A program made the translations under genes and the position numbers. Positions 42,101-54,500 of a DNA stretch of 64,000 nucleotides are shown here, one piece after another. How positions within the stretch are numbered: the first letter of the stretch is position 1; every line of letters begins with the position of its first letter. The DNA is from Nephromyces sp. MM_2019. Lineage: Eukaryota > Apicomplexa > Aconoidasida > Nephromycida. The DNA lies in NCBI GenBank assembly GCA_015657535.1, contig JADHZB010001966.1, positions 1 through 64,000 on the forward strand. Reading direction: 5' to 3'. The notes beneath the pieces are model-generated. The model ran no database searches. It was not told where the DNA came from and saw only the letters and a list, made by a program, of their open reading frames with translations.

Positions 42101-42265
42101 AGAATATGTACTCGAAATTTTTATGAATCTAATATAATATGTACTATTTTACCACTAATTATCTATATTAATCCTTAAATTAGAGTATGAATAGGTTGAC
42201 AATTATTGTGCCTTCAACAGGAATTGCCTAAAGATCGTCGTTATGTGCCTTTGGAGGATCAATAA
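39175..42265 (+). CDS. NIPA-family magnesium transporter
   Basis: About twelve exons. The first is 39175-39364, with later ones at about 39537-39649, 39710-39828, 39916-40105, 40313-40540, 40532-40610, 40725-40809 and 40943-41034. Helices ending in GWNPIIGLTLGIILTLIGSI open the protein. The family core follows as VAALGFAPASVLAPMNSIGL, AILKESFGTVDIISTSGTAI, YGYLAGLIGAQCVLQLK and DSTYVVPTYYVVWTVFGT, matching DUF803/NIPA motifs. An Asp/Glu-rich loop plus SPGSFPRQIG sits between the fourth and fifth helix groups, and the C-terminal tail is Arg- and Asp-rich and soluble. NIPA proteins are nine-helix carriers of Mg2+ at the plasma membrane or endosomes. The donor at 39365 (GTAAGA, leaving one base) is chosen because the alternative at 39361 breaks the frame. 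Confidence 0.87.
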
Positions 42266-42731
42266 AATGAACTAGATAATGCTTGAAGATACCAATGAAA
42301 TCAATGGAAAAAAATCTAAGCAATGCTAGATTATTTTATTCAGGGATAAAATATTAGTTTAGAAATTTTTTAAACTTTAAGGCGATTTGTGTCAATATGA
42401 AATTTGTATGCCATATTGTTATGTTACACTTAAGGCAAAAGCTCTATTTTAAAGAAATAATAACCCTTGTTGGAAACTTCATAGAATTGATTCAAGTGTT
42501 ATTAATTGTAAATATATTAGTTTGAGCATTGAAAAGTAAGCAATTAAATTTTATATGGATATATTATTAAAATTTTGTAATTGCTGGTTCTTAGTATTTT
42601 ACAAGATTTGTTGATTTAATCTAGAGATTCTACTGAATTTCCGTTTAAAAAATTGATGTCTAGCTTAACACTAGTTTTTTATAGTTAAACTCACTTTATA
42701 TTGAATGGATTTAGAAAATGCATGTTTGTTA
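42266..42731. other. Convergent intergenic spacer
   Basis: AT-rich spacer between two 3' ends. Nothing recognised. Confidence 0.45.
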
Positions 42732-44885
42732 TCAATAATCAGTTTGAAATAGGGAGGTGTTCTTATTGTGGTACACATATCTTTTTGGGATTACATTTTT
42801 AGAACTGTCATCAGGATTGAACTTTCCAACTACTTTGTCGAATGTACGTGGTTGTAGGAGCAGACATTGGCCACCAGCTCTTATGATCATTCTTGCAGCA
42901 GATTTTGTGAAGGAGTGAGCCTTTAAAATAAAGTAATAAAGCTTTGTAAAATACTTAGTTGAAATTAATTTTATTGTTACCTTTACAATAAGATTTTTAG
43001 GTAAAGTATCATCTGATTTAATATCTCTATTTTTTATAGAATTTCCTACAACCTAAAATTAAGTGTTAAGTTGTTTCAAGTATAATGAAATTGGTTTAAA
43101 AATGTAATAATAATATAAACAAGGTTTCAGGTTAGTCACATGTTAAACGCAAAATTGTTTAAAGAGATATCACTCCTTCAAACATTTTGATTATTGAAAA
43201 TCAGGACTTGTGGTGTTACATTATGAAAGAAGCTAATCCAAACCTTTATAGGGTGATTCCTCTTATATTTCCCTAATTTAACTCCATAAAAGTCAAGTGT
43301 GTCCCAGTCAACAGTGGCATTTTCAGGGGCAAATTTTAGTTTGTCAACAGGGATCAACTCGTATCTAAGTCGATTGAATCTATGCCCAGGTCCAAGAGGT
43401 CTACCCGTGAATTTTGGTAACCTTCTATATAAGGGAGATTGACCTCCTTCAAAACCTTAATAATGATTGGAGTGAATTAGTTTTAGCATGGATTGAATTA
43501 TAAATGAAACTTAAAGATATACGAGAGTCAGATGCCAGTATTTGAGAAAAATTATTCTACAAAAAAGTATGTTATAAAATCCTTTTGCTAATAAATTATA
43601 TAAAAGTCTCTTGGAAGGTAAGTCATGAATACAAAAATAGTATATCTTAGATAAATAATGAAAGACCTATTCGCATTGAGCCACCAGTGCGTGACCTTTG
43701 TCCATTTAAACCACGACCAGAGCTACCGCCTTTGGTTGAACTAACACCTCGACCAACTCTTCGTGACTTTTTACGATTGAGAGAAGGTAGGTTATCACCT
43801 CTGTAAAATTCTTCACCTTGGAAGCGCCCTTCGCCGACTTCTGTAAACTAAGCATAGAGGTGTCAATGAATTGTGTATTCGAGCTCTTTTTTAGAACGTA
43901 AAGTTAAATATTTATTAATAAAGTCAAGAAAATGTAATTACAAACGCAATTTTATTATTTTACATTCCAAACGTAGTGAGGTTTGGTCTCGTATATTTCT
44001 CCGTTTGAAAGCCGCTGAATTGCGTGTGGCCAGTCATCAACGGTCCAATCCCAAGCCCATATTTCTCCTTCGTCATCAGTTTCATTATCTAAAATATAGA
44101 GAATAATAACATTCCTTACAAATCAGATTCTTGAGTTCACCTCTAAATAATTCAAATTGAAATTCTTCTGTAATCCTAGTACGGATATCATTCAATTGTT
44201 GCCGAAGAGGTAATAGATTTTGATTTTTTTCTTCAAATGATAATTGGTGATTTAGACTTATTTCTTCCACCTGTTCATATAATTCCTTAGATTCTTGATT
44301 AATCCTAAAAAAGTAATGTATAAATCAATATATGAGCTCAAACTTTCTCTATAGAACTCTTAATGTATTTAAATATACAAACAAATGTGGTAAACAAATG
44401 AATGAAGTTTCATAAATAAGGGAAATAATGCTGTAGAGGTTGAGTTTTTACTTGATTCTCCAATTTCTATGGTTGTTAATTAAACTTTCCGGGAATTGAT
44501 TATTATATTCCTTATTCTAGAAAGTAAAATATTAGCGAATAGAATTAAAAATTAAATAACTTTTGGAACTTTAAAGCTAGTTCATGAATAGATTAAACCT
44601 GGATTGATTCCAGCATTATTTTCCAATGTTTACCTCTTTCTTCTAGCTTACTATTTTTGTTAGCAACCACAATGCCCTTTAGATCATTCGGTAAATAATT
44701 GCTCGGTTTCAGTCTTCCATCCATTTTTGAGAAGAAAATCTCATTCTCTATGGGAAAGTGAACAGTGATATAAAAATTATTTGGTTCCTTGAATTACTAT
44801 ATGTGGTGTCACCAGGGGTTTTCTTAACATAGTCCATAGCATCTTGAAAAGAATCAGGTATGGGAGCTCTTAGAGCAACTCGTAC
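42732..44885 (-). CDS. Organellar ribosomal protein uL15 with long N-terminal extension
   Basis: Exons read right to left through about 44800-44885, 44600-44745, 44458-44518, 44150-44308, 43985-44095, 43680-43855, about 43260-43455, about 42985-43070 and 42732-42915. The C-terminal 200 residues are a bacterial-type L15. They contain NLPSLNRKKSRRVGRGVSS then GGSSGRGLNGQRSRTGGSMR, next GFEGGQSPLYRRLPK, and finally AHSFTKSAARMIIRAGGQ, the conserved 'AH.FS.SA...IE.AGG' end. It should be a large-subunit protein of the mitochondrial or apicoplast ribosome. Upstream lie more than 200 residues of helical, Glu/Gln/Asn-rich sequence, including a Trp-rich patch (EIWAWDWTVDDWPHAI), in the same frame through phase-matched introns. 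The true first exon was not found, so the targeting signal is unknown. Confidence 0.82.
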
Positions 44886-45130
44886 CTATGGAAAATGTTT
44901 GATAATTATTGAGATGCTTAATGAATTATGAAGCTATGAAATTGTTAGCTAGGGATAGCTTTTATAAAGTTAATAATATTTTATGAGTTCTTGCATTAAA
45001 AGTCATAGTTATAATTATTGCAAATTTTTTATATTACATTTCTGTGCGGATATTTGGAATGAGATAGGAATGCTGAGCTAAAAAAGGGTCCATAGGAAAA
45101 TGCAAAATAAACAAGTAATGTTAGCATCAG

Positions 45131-45905
45131 GCATTTCCGCAACTTTGCTCAAGATGCCTTTGAATTTGAGTATTTAGGTGAAAACGTTAGAGAATTTGGC
45201 AAGATTTATGAAGTATGTATTATTGATTCAAAAATGTGTTAAACTGGTTTTGTTTTTTAGCCTCTGTTATAAATAAATCATAAAATTGTTTATGGAAATA
45301 ATTGTTAGATGTTTATTAAAAAGTCATCCTAGTGAACCAAAGGTTGAAAGGTCACTTAACAAAAAATTCATAACTTTATATCGTTTGAGCTTTGATTTTT
45401 ATAAAGGCTTACACCTATATAGCATATTGTGATGCCGAGTTCAATGCATTGATTGGAGTATGTGATGTTCAAATGCAACAATTTATACCTAAATTTATTT
45501 TCAATATTTATAGTGTTTGTAAAATTTTAGTTTTCTAGTATTGTTTAATTATGTTTTCTTGTGTAAACTTTTTATCCCTTGCATTTTAAAAATTTCAAAT
45601 GTGTTTAAAACTAAGTGCATGGCTTAAATCATAATTCCTTTAGAATTAAATTAGAATAACAAGTAATACAAAGTAAAATAAAGCTTTAAATATTTAAATT
45701 TATCAAAATTTTGGGCTTAAGAGTGCTTTTCAATTCTTGAATTATTCATTATAGAGAATTTATCAGGTTGTGTTAATATACAATTTCTGCCAAAAGTCTA
45801 AAAACATTAACTAAAATACACAAGATTAAGTTTTTCTTGGTTGTTTATTATTTAGGGTTGATAATAATTTAGGTTTATGAATTCCTTGTAGTAAGATTGA
45901 GTTAA
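45131..45905 (+). CDS. Candidate small gene, unknown function (5' exon not found)
   Basis: Three phase-matched plus-strand exons: 45131-45212, 45407-45457 and 45873-45905. They read NFAQDAFEFEYLGENVREFG, then AYTYIAYCDAEFNALIG, then VYEFLVVRLS and a stop. Acceptors (ATCAG, ATAAAG, TTTAG) and GTATGT donors are present at both internal junctions, and the phase is 0 at both. The peptide looks like real protein (acidic and aromatic, with no low-complexity sequence), but I recognise no family. No ATG exon with a matching phase was found between this and uL15, so the 5' end is missing from the model. It would end just beside the Argonaute stop, tail to tail. Confidence 0.35.
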
Positions 45906-48900
45906 GTCCAATACATATTACTGTATTTTAACCATGGATTGCATACATTAGAGGCTGCTATACATATCATTGTCGAGTCTGAAAAAAAAGAATGTAAAAA
46001 TTATAATTATAGGGTTATAATAACTGAAACAAAAATATTGATTAACCTTGTGTAGTATTGTTGTCTGTCAATTTTTGTAAATCAATCTTGAGTGATTTTT
46101 CTAAAGATGCTCCTGATAAATAATAATCAAGATTAATGTTAGATATGTGCGTCAAAGTTTATCTTCAATAAAAAAGTGTACTTGTGGTGTTTTAAATGGT
46201 AATGTGCATATAAAAACTTTTATAATCCATAATGGATTGTAAGTTAGAGATAGAACAAAAAGAGTTTCGATCAGATTGGTCACTTACTTATGGATCCTCT
46301 ATATCTTGAGGCAGCAACATCTGCTGCCTTTATAGGTGCTGGAATTGATATTGCAGATGTACATCTGTATAAAAAATATAGTTATCTTAATTAGATATAG
46401 AAATGTAGAATGAGATCATATTTATAATTAACCTTCCCCAAAGGTAACAAAGACTGTTTGCTAAAGCTGCAGCTTTATATTTGGATAAATTTAAATCATT
46501 TTCAATTATAAAGTAATGTATAGATGAAAGTGTTCCAATTCGTCCTGAAATAAATTTTAAAAAATTCATAAATCCCAAGGATTGATAAATATTCGATAAA
46601 GTATTAACCAGTATGTGCCTGGACATAAAAGTTTTGCCATGGTGTAGATTCTATCACGTCATCAAGTACGGCAAATCCAGGAGGTGGTGATTGATCCTGG
46701 GATTAATAGCAGTTAAATTGATTTTATAGATGATAATAGTCGTTAACAATTCGTTAAAAATATAAATAGTGCAATAAGATTTTGATGCAGTGAAAGTAAA
46801 TAGCTTTTATGACGAGTGATAGCTTCAAAACTAGGTAATAAGAAACAACTAACAGCATCATGAGCGAAAAAGCGCTTCCCATGTCTTTTTACTGCGACTA
46901 AACATACGATTTTGGGGCTGACAATTCGTTAACAAAATAAGATAGTATTAAAAAATGAAATCATTTTTGAAAAGTAGGCTACGTTGTCTTAGAGTGACTT
47001 CTGAGAGCTGCTTTGAGTTTAGGGATTTCATTAATGGCGATATCTTCTATTTGACTAGTAGAGACACCATCTCTAAGGTATATGACTTTCGAAGGAGGAT
47101 TCACTATACCATTTTTTCGTCTCGCCTTTAATATATGGTCAATGGCACCTCTAAAAATTTATTGAGAAGAAAATTGAAAAATTTAAATGAACTCTCTTAA
47201 CTTACTCGAAATCTTCTATAATTTCCGTTTTAGGAGCCTGGGCTTTGCAAAAGTTTGCATGTACTGTAAACGAATCATCAATTGATCCAACCTGGAGTAT
47301 TTGAAATAGAAATTTAATAGATATAACTTATGTAGCTGCCACAAACTTACTAATGAACAAATTGATGGTGCGATTGCTTTGTTACCAAAATAAGTAACGT
47401 CAGCTCCGAGGATTAATGTGCTATAATCGGTTCCAACAATACGACTAAAAATTGAACCACTGCCATCATTAATGTCAATTTTATTGTTCGTACCACCTAA
47501 TTTGAGGTTTACTTTCAAAGCTAAATTACTCCAGTACATCTCTATATTTCTAGAGGATTTTCTTAACGACTCCATACAAATGCATTGTGTTGGATAAAAA
47601 GGATCTGTGATAGCTTTAAGATCTTCCTTCATTCCAAAGGGGAATTTGTAAGGTATAAAGATAATTATAAGGTCTATTCGAGAGCTTGACAGTTCTTCTA
47701 AGAACCTCTTGATACCTCTAGGATTTATAGGATCATTTCGGCTACCTGTTATAACGTTTGATCCTTTGTTTTCTAATCTTATGTCTAGTCTTGACATGGC
47801 AGACAGAAATTCGTTAGTATATTGTTTCGACTCATTAGTCATGTGGATGAAAGCCACACTCCCTGAGCGTGGCTTAAGTAGTTTTGTGTTTTTAAGGTTC
47901 CAAGAAGCCTTGCCATCTGTGTTGACTTTTCGGTTGTATATCATGTTTGGGTGTGGTAATATTTCTGCATCAATTTCTTTCATTCTATTAGATGTTTTTA
48001 ATTTTAGGGGGCCCGAACGATTAAGTAAAATGTCATTGTTACAAGAATTGATGTAGCTAATTCTTTGTGAAGGAGACAAAGCCAGACGTTTCATAAGCTC
48101 CTCCTTTGTTGCTTCACTAAGGTTTTTTATTCTTTGGGCAGGAACTTGGCACACCCCTACAGGTAATAAGATTGGTCTTTTTGGTCGCCCTACATTTATT
48201 AAAGGCTCGTAAGCCTTAACATCCCATTCTGGGTATGTTTCTTGAAAAAAACTATAAACTGTGTATTTTTTTCCATCTCTATTTTCAAACTCAACTTCCG
48301 GTGAATCAGCAAGAAATTCACTTATCTCGCGCATTTTATATAATCTAGATTCGGGTCTATGTTTTGCCTCTATATTGATGGATAAACCTTTAAACTCAGA
48401 GTTTAAAAACCTGAGATATTTCTGTAAGAAATAATTTCCACCACTTTCTGTAGTAAAGTCAAAATTTGCTGATTCTTTAAGTTTTTGGTGTATCAGTTCT
48501 TGCATGAAACCTTTTAAAGTATTAGATCTGTGAGAGATTGTAAGTAATTTTTTTTTAAATAAAATAAATATGCTAATTGTAAATGGATCAATCTTTAAAA
48601 TCGGGAGTGTAACAATCTTTCTTTTGAAATTAACTCAAGCTCAAATTATAAATAAGTAAAATCCAAAAGATAAATAAAAAAAATTGTTAAAATGAATAGT
48701 ATGCCTAAATAAAATATCAATGAGTAGTTAGTCTAACCCTATTCCAATGACTCCAGTCATATCACGATAGACACCAAGTTCGACTTTGGAGCTAGAATCT
48801 TTGTATTGTATAAAATGTTGTGACATACCATACCATAACCTGTATGGTTCGATTCTTAAACTCTCCCAATATTTTGGAGAGTCGTAAAAAAATCTGCTTT

Positions 48901-49803
48901 TTAGTAGTTGATTCCAGCTGTAAATAGTTAGGAAAAACATATTTTTTTAGTCTTAATATTCGAATTCTAAATAATCTATATCAAAAAAATATGTTTACCC
49001 TTTGTTTGATGTCTCTTGGTTTAGAACAAATTGCATAAATTGTTTATACAAAGGACTTTGCAATTCACTTTCTTTGAGCATATCAACCTGATTCGTAAAA
49101 ATTATGGACATCGATTGTCTTCCTAATACAAACTCTTCAGCAGAGTATATTTTATTAGAAATCATAAGTGATTGTCCATCATATGCGAAAAATTGGTTTG
49201 GCTTGTTAGATTTCCATTTCTTAAAATAATAAAGCCTTATCTCTTCATTTGCGAGTTTGTCTTCTCTCCCTTCATATAGAAACGTCACATTATGTAAATA
49301 AAAAGGTGTATTACTTAGCCATTCTGTGCTAATTGTCAAGGGAAATATATTAACTCTGGCCTTGTAGGGGCCAGGTCTAACCGAAAGACTGTATTCACCT
49401 GAGCAAACAAGGCCGTAGAGTTGCGTTTGTTATGAAACCTTGCATAATCGTGTTCAAATAAATCAATAGATTATAATAAATAATAGTTCGGCATTAGTAG
49501 GTTATATTGGTTGTAGGGTACTTTGGTATAGTCATTAAAGGGCATGCTAAAGGTTAAATGAATTTATATGGATTATAGAGATTAAAGAGGTTTGTTACTT
49601 ATACTTTGTCCTGATGATTGGTGTCTATTGGAGTACTTGGTAGGTCCCAAAAAGGCATTCTTTTTAGGGCCCCTTTTGTAGTCGGGCCTTGCTTTTCCCG
49701 AAATTTCTTCTTTTTGGTTATAGTGCCCACTTCCTCTGCCACTGTGTTCATCGTGATACAGGGGGTCTCTACGATCCCCACGAGAGTTTAAACGGTAAGG
49801 CAT
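45902..49803 (-). CDS. Argonaute (PAZ-PIWI), catalytic tetrad intact
   Basis: The exons found are 49599-49803, 48999-49398, 48738-48917, 47351-48527, 47216-47291, 46983-47150, about 46810-46925, 46627-46690, about 46437-46560, 46275-46365, about 46045-46115 and a final one ending near 45902 or 45948. Together they give roughly 900 residues. The N-terminus is basic with scattered RG pairs (SGRGSGHY, KRGPKK). The N and linker domains follow, then PAZ (YTVYSFFQETYP and LLPVGVCQVPAQRI), MID, and PIWI starting LGGTNNK. The slicer tetrad is readable: Asp in LGADVTY, Glu in TEIIEDF, Asp in LRDGVS, and His in SSIHYF. It binds guide small RNA and could cut target RNA. The end is ambiguous: the phase-consistent frame runs to 45902, while another frame gives LDNDMYSSL, more like an Argonaute tail, stopping at 45948. 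Confidence 0.93.
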
Positions 49804-51593
49804 AATTAAAATTAAAGTTTATATGATCTATTTGTCTAATGTAATGTGTAGACTTTTTGGGTTGAGTTGTTTAAAAAATCAAGTACTTAAGTGTTTTATA
49901 TAAATGAACTTTGCAAAGTGCTAGTTCAAAATGATCTGTTTTAAATTATGATGGATCATATATATTTCACGAGTTCAATAGTATTAAATCAGTCAATTAT
50001 ATAGCAAATATTAAAAAAGAATAATAAAACTTTTTCAGAAGAGCTTAAATAAGAGTCCTAAACAATATAAAATAAAAGCAGGGGCATAGAGCAAAAAATT
50101 TTGAAAAAGTGGGAACAAGTCATTATTAATTAAAAAACAACTGTCTACAAGTCTTGTATAAACTAGTGTGGTTGTCGTGACTTAGGCTTTTGTATTCACA
50201 ATTAATTTTAACATTTTGAGAACATAGGTGCATTAGCTCGCGTAGTATTTCTACATGCTTTAACTCAAATCGAAGGGTTTTTGAAATAAAAAATATATTA
50301 GTCCTGAGTATATAAAAGCCTCAGACTGCCTTTGATTTAGCAGAGATAATTATTAGACCTTTAGAGCCATCAATTGTGCATCTTTTTAATGTTCAAAATT
50401 ATAATCTCGAGAGCTCTGAAAGAAATACTCAATAAATTAATTAAAGCACAAAATATAAAAACAACATTAACTGCGAGAAACATATCCTTACAGTTATTGC
50501 CAAAATTGAGTATAACCAAACTTTTCGATAAGGAAAACTAAGAAAGCACCTATAATTAGGCAAGACTACAATAACAGTGGTGCTTACAATCCAAAAAGTA
50601 ACAACACTTGACTGCTAAATCTTTCAGCAGCTTAGTGCTCACCTGTGTGGCATTACCCTTAATTGGTATTTGGGGCTTTATTGAAAAGCAGATCAGGATG
50701 ATCTCACAAGTTTTTCAACTATTCTAAACAAAGCATCATGTTTTGTGATTTAATTGTCACCTTTCATTATAATTTTTAAATATAAAGCTCGAACTTCAAT
50801 CCTACGAAAATTAAATTGATCCTATTTAATTGATTAGTAACTTCAAAGACGCTAACTTTTGTTTAAACAAAATGTTGGCTTATGAAGTATTGTAATCCTT
50901 ATTTCAAAGTAAAATGTGATATAACAGTCAAACACGATTTTGAAATTTAGAATCTTTAAACAATTGCTAAGACTTAAACTGAAATGTGTATTGCAACAAA
51001 GACATCTCATGTCTCCATATCCAAATTTGTAATGATTTCCTAAATCATAGAGAATTAATTTTTGAAAAAAAACTTATGAATGTTCGTTAATTAATAAGAT
51101 GTGTGGCAAATTGTAATGAATTCACCGATTAACTGAGTTAATATATAGCAATTTTTTGATAGTAGAATTAGCACCATTATGCAAGTAATCTTGAGTTCTA
51201 AATTGATTTTACATCAAATAAGAAAATGTCTCAAATCTTATAAGCTTATAAATACAAAAAGATCTACACTATATTAACATCTTTAATCTACATACTATAC
51301 TTAACAGTATCTTAATATAAAATTCTATCCTCTCGTAATTTAACTATTAACTATGCTTGAGTATAATAGATCAATAATTTTTCGGAAATTTAAGGCTTGT
51401 AGAAAAAAGTCTCTAAAGCTAAATTTTAAATTGTAATTTAAAAAATTCAATTCATAACATCCTTAGTAACAAATTAGCTCTAACCTTGAACCTAATCTAT
51501 CTCATTTCCTTATTTCAAATCAAAGGACTTTTATATATAGTAAAGGTTCTGTTAAATTTCATATTTTTCCTTATAAATAACCAAGCTGTTACA
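49804..51593. other. Divergent intergenic region
   Basis: AT-rich spacer between the divergent Argonaute and FCP1-like genes. No coding signal. Both promoters should lie here. Confidence 0.45.
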
Positions 51594-54500
51594 ATGAATA
51601 TCAATGAAAGAAACGCAGTAGACTTTCCTGGTCATTACTGCTCATCAGCCTTTTCTAAGCTTTCAAATGGTCAAGTTAACTTACCAGGTTATAATAGCAA
51701 TCTTACTTCTTTGTATATAAATCTAACGTGAGTCTTATATCTAGCAGTTCAAGAAACAGCAAACTCTGCTCCCATTAATCAAATGCAGCCTCCATCGTAT
51801 GTTACCAATAGCACTGAGAATTCAATCAAGTAAAATTTTACAAAACTTTATTGAATTAAAAAACAAAATTTACTGTATGCGTATCAATGATCTAATAGTA
51901 ATGCTCAAGGTATGAACAAGACTAGCTATGAGGTCAGTGAAGTGAGCTTCTCCTGTTAAATTTTGTTCTTCCCTATAAATAATTTTTTTCCCAAGACAAA
52001 CTTGCAACAAAATGGTACAAAATTTCATGAAATTTTTCACCAATACTGTTTGGAAAATTTTGAGTCAATGTAGGTAGTGTTACTAAAGTGAAATTCTTTT
52101 AGTCACGAATTTAAATTATTACTCAGGCTTCCAATTTCTGATGAAATATATCAAATTTTTAAGGATATCAACAATCATATAAACCACTACCCTAAAAAGT
52201 AACAAACTAGATATTGAAATTGCTTTAATTAAATTAGGTTTAATTTTATTAAAAATTTAGTATTCCAAAGATTACCATCGTTAAGAATGATCCAAAACCT
52301 ACCTTATTGGTGGATTTTGACTGTATAAGTAAAACTGGAATAAACTTCGATGATATAAAAAAGGATACTTCATTAAACATGGGAATACAAACAAAAATGG
52401 ATCAAAATAAAAGGGTTTGTAATCAAAATTTTCAGTAAGTTGTGAATCAATTTAAACATTGTTTTGTTTTTAGTTTGTAAATTATTTGAGGCCATTTATT
52501 CCTGAATTCGTTCATATGGTTTCAATGAATTATGAGGTGGTAAGTATTACGATTATTTTAAATAAAGATTGTGATTCATTTATCTGTTTGTTAGATATTT
52601 GTTGCAGACTATAAGAAATACGCACGCTTTGGTATGGATATAGGAATTAAGGTTTAAAAATATAGTGGTCTTTTTTGCCCTTTCCTTTAAATTTAGGTGA
52701 ACAAATATTCAATTCTCTTGCTAACTACACCAGTCAAAACATACAATTTTGCCACATTGATGTTGATCCATCCCCATCTGAAATGGAATCCGATAATGAT
52801 GTGAGATATTAGAATCAAATTTGCTTAAATAAAATTGATTGACCCCTATGCCATAGGTAATTAGAGTTGAACATTTGATTGAAAGAGATCCAAAACGAAC
52901 AATTTTGATGAGCTGTAACATAATAAAATTTTCACATGTTATGGAAAACCTTCTTTTCATAAAAGTGAGATTGTTTCACTGTTTTAAATTTGAAAACGAT
53001 TTTTATTTTATTGCAGCCTCATAATCAAGAAGTAGATGAAACTGATGCTTCTGAAATGTTGGATATACTACCAAAACTTGCAAAAATCAGTAAGAAAGAG
53101 AATATAATAGAAATTTTAGCTAAAGATTGCAAGTTTATAGGGCTCATAAAAAGTATTAACAATTCATCAAAATCCCAACCAAATGTAAAGTATGTAGAAT
53201 CAAATTATCAAGAGACAGAAAAAAATTCACAATATAATAGTTCAATGTTAAAAACCAGTGATACTTCTAATTCCGAAACATACGAAGAACCTGTAATCAA
53301 TCAAAATAGGTTTGACTTTGCTCAAAATGAGCATCCTCATTCCAATGAATTTACTAGCCAAGATAAAGATGGCTATAATGTAGACAATAGACCAATTAAA
53401 ATTGAAGCCGCTGATACTATGCCTCAAATAACATCATATTGCAATGAAATATGTGCAAATAACGAAAAAAATATTTTAGATCCCTCTGATGATCCAACTA
53501 ATCAACTTAGATCTGCTAATGATAAAAAAGATGTAAATTTATATAATGATAAATATGAAAAAGTAGGAACAAATGTTAACCCAACTTTAATATTACCTAA
53601 GACAGAGCATCCTGATAGTCAGGGGATTCCTAATTTTAATTATGAATTGAATTCTGAAACGTTGGGAAGGAATGTTAGCTACCCAAATAATATACTCTAT
53701 GATGATGAAACTGTTAGGATGAACCAAAGAAGAAATTCAACTTTTACATTTAAATCAGAATGTGGTTATCAGATGCCAAATTATATGCAGAATCCTTATG
53801 GATCTAATTTGAATGGCAACTTTTCACAAAAGTATATTAACCAAGCACCTAATCCAAATGAACGGATGAGATCTCAAATGGGTAACGAAGCAATGGCCTA
53901 TCCGAATGAATATTTTCATATGCGAAATGCACCTCATCCTCAGCAATTTAGAAAATATTATGTTAACAATTATGAAATTGAAAGTGGTCTAGCACCACAT
54001 AATTGGCGAGGAGTTGCAAAAGTACCAGTTGGGCAATGGGCATATAACGTTTCTCCAAGGATTTCTCAACTTATCCCTCAACCAGTGAATCAAACATTTC
54101 CTCAACCAGTGAATCAAACAGTTCCTCAACCAGTGAATCAAACTTTTCCTCAACCAGTGAATCAAACATTTCCTCTACCAGGAAATCAACCCACTGTTCA
54201 ATCAGGGTCTCAGTCTATCCCTCAATCATATCCTCAACCTGTTCTTTCACCAAGGATTCAGCCCGTTCCACAAGCAGGGTTGCAGACTGTGCCTCAAGCT
54301 GTATATAGATCCTATAGACCAACGATTTCATCTAATTTGGCTCCCAATACAGAACAGCCACACACAACATTAAGGTCTCGTACTAGATCTCTAGAGAGTA
54401 TAGCGGAAAGTCAGATGCAATTCCAGAATGTAAATAATACCAATCTTCAAAGGTCTCTAACTAATGTTAACTCAAGGATTGGAACTACGATCGATTCTAA

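Noticed and set aside
44983..45081. Short ATG ORF (32 codons) as first exon of the small plus-strand gene
   Set aside because: Its available donors do not give the phase required by the exon at 45131.
47709..48056. 115-codon plus-strand ORF
   Set aside because: Shadow of the PAZ-to-MID exon of Argonaute.
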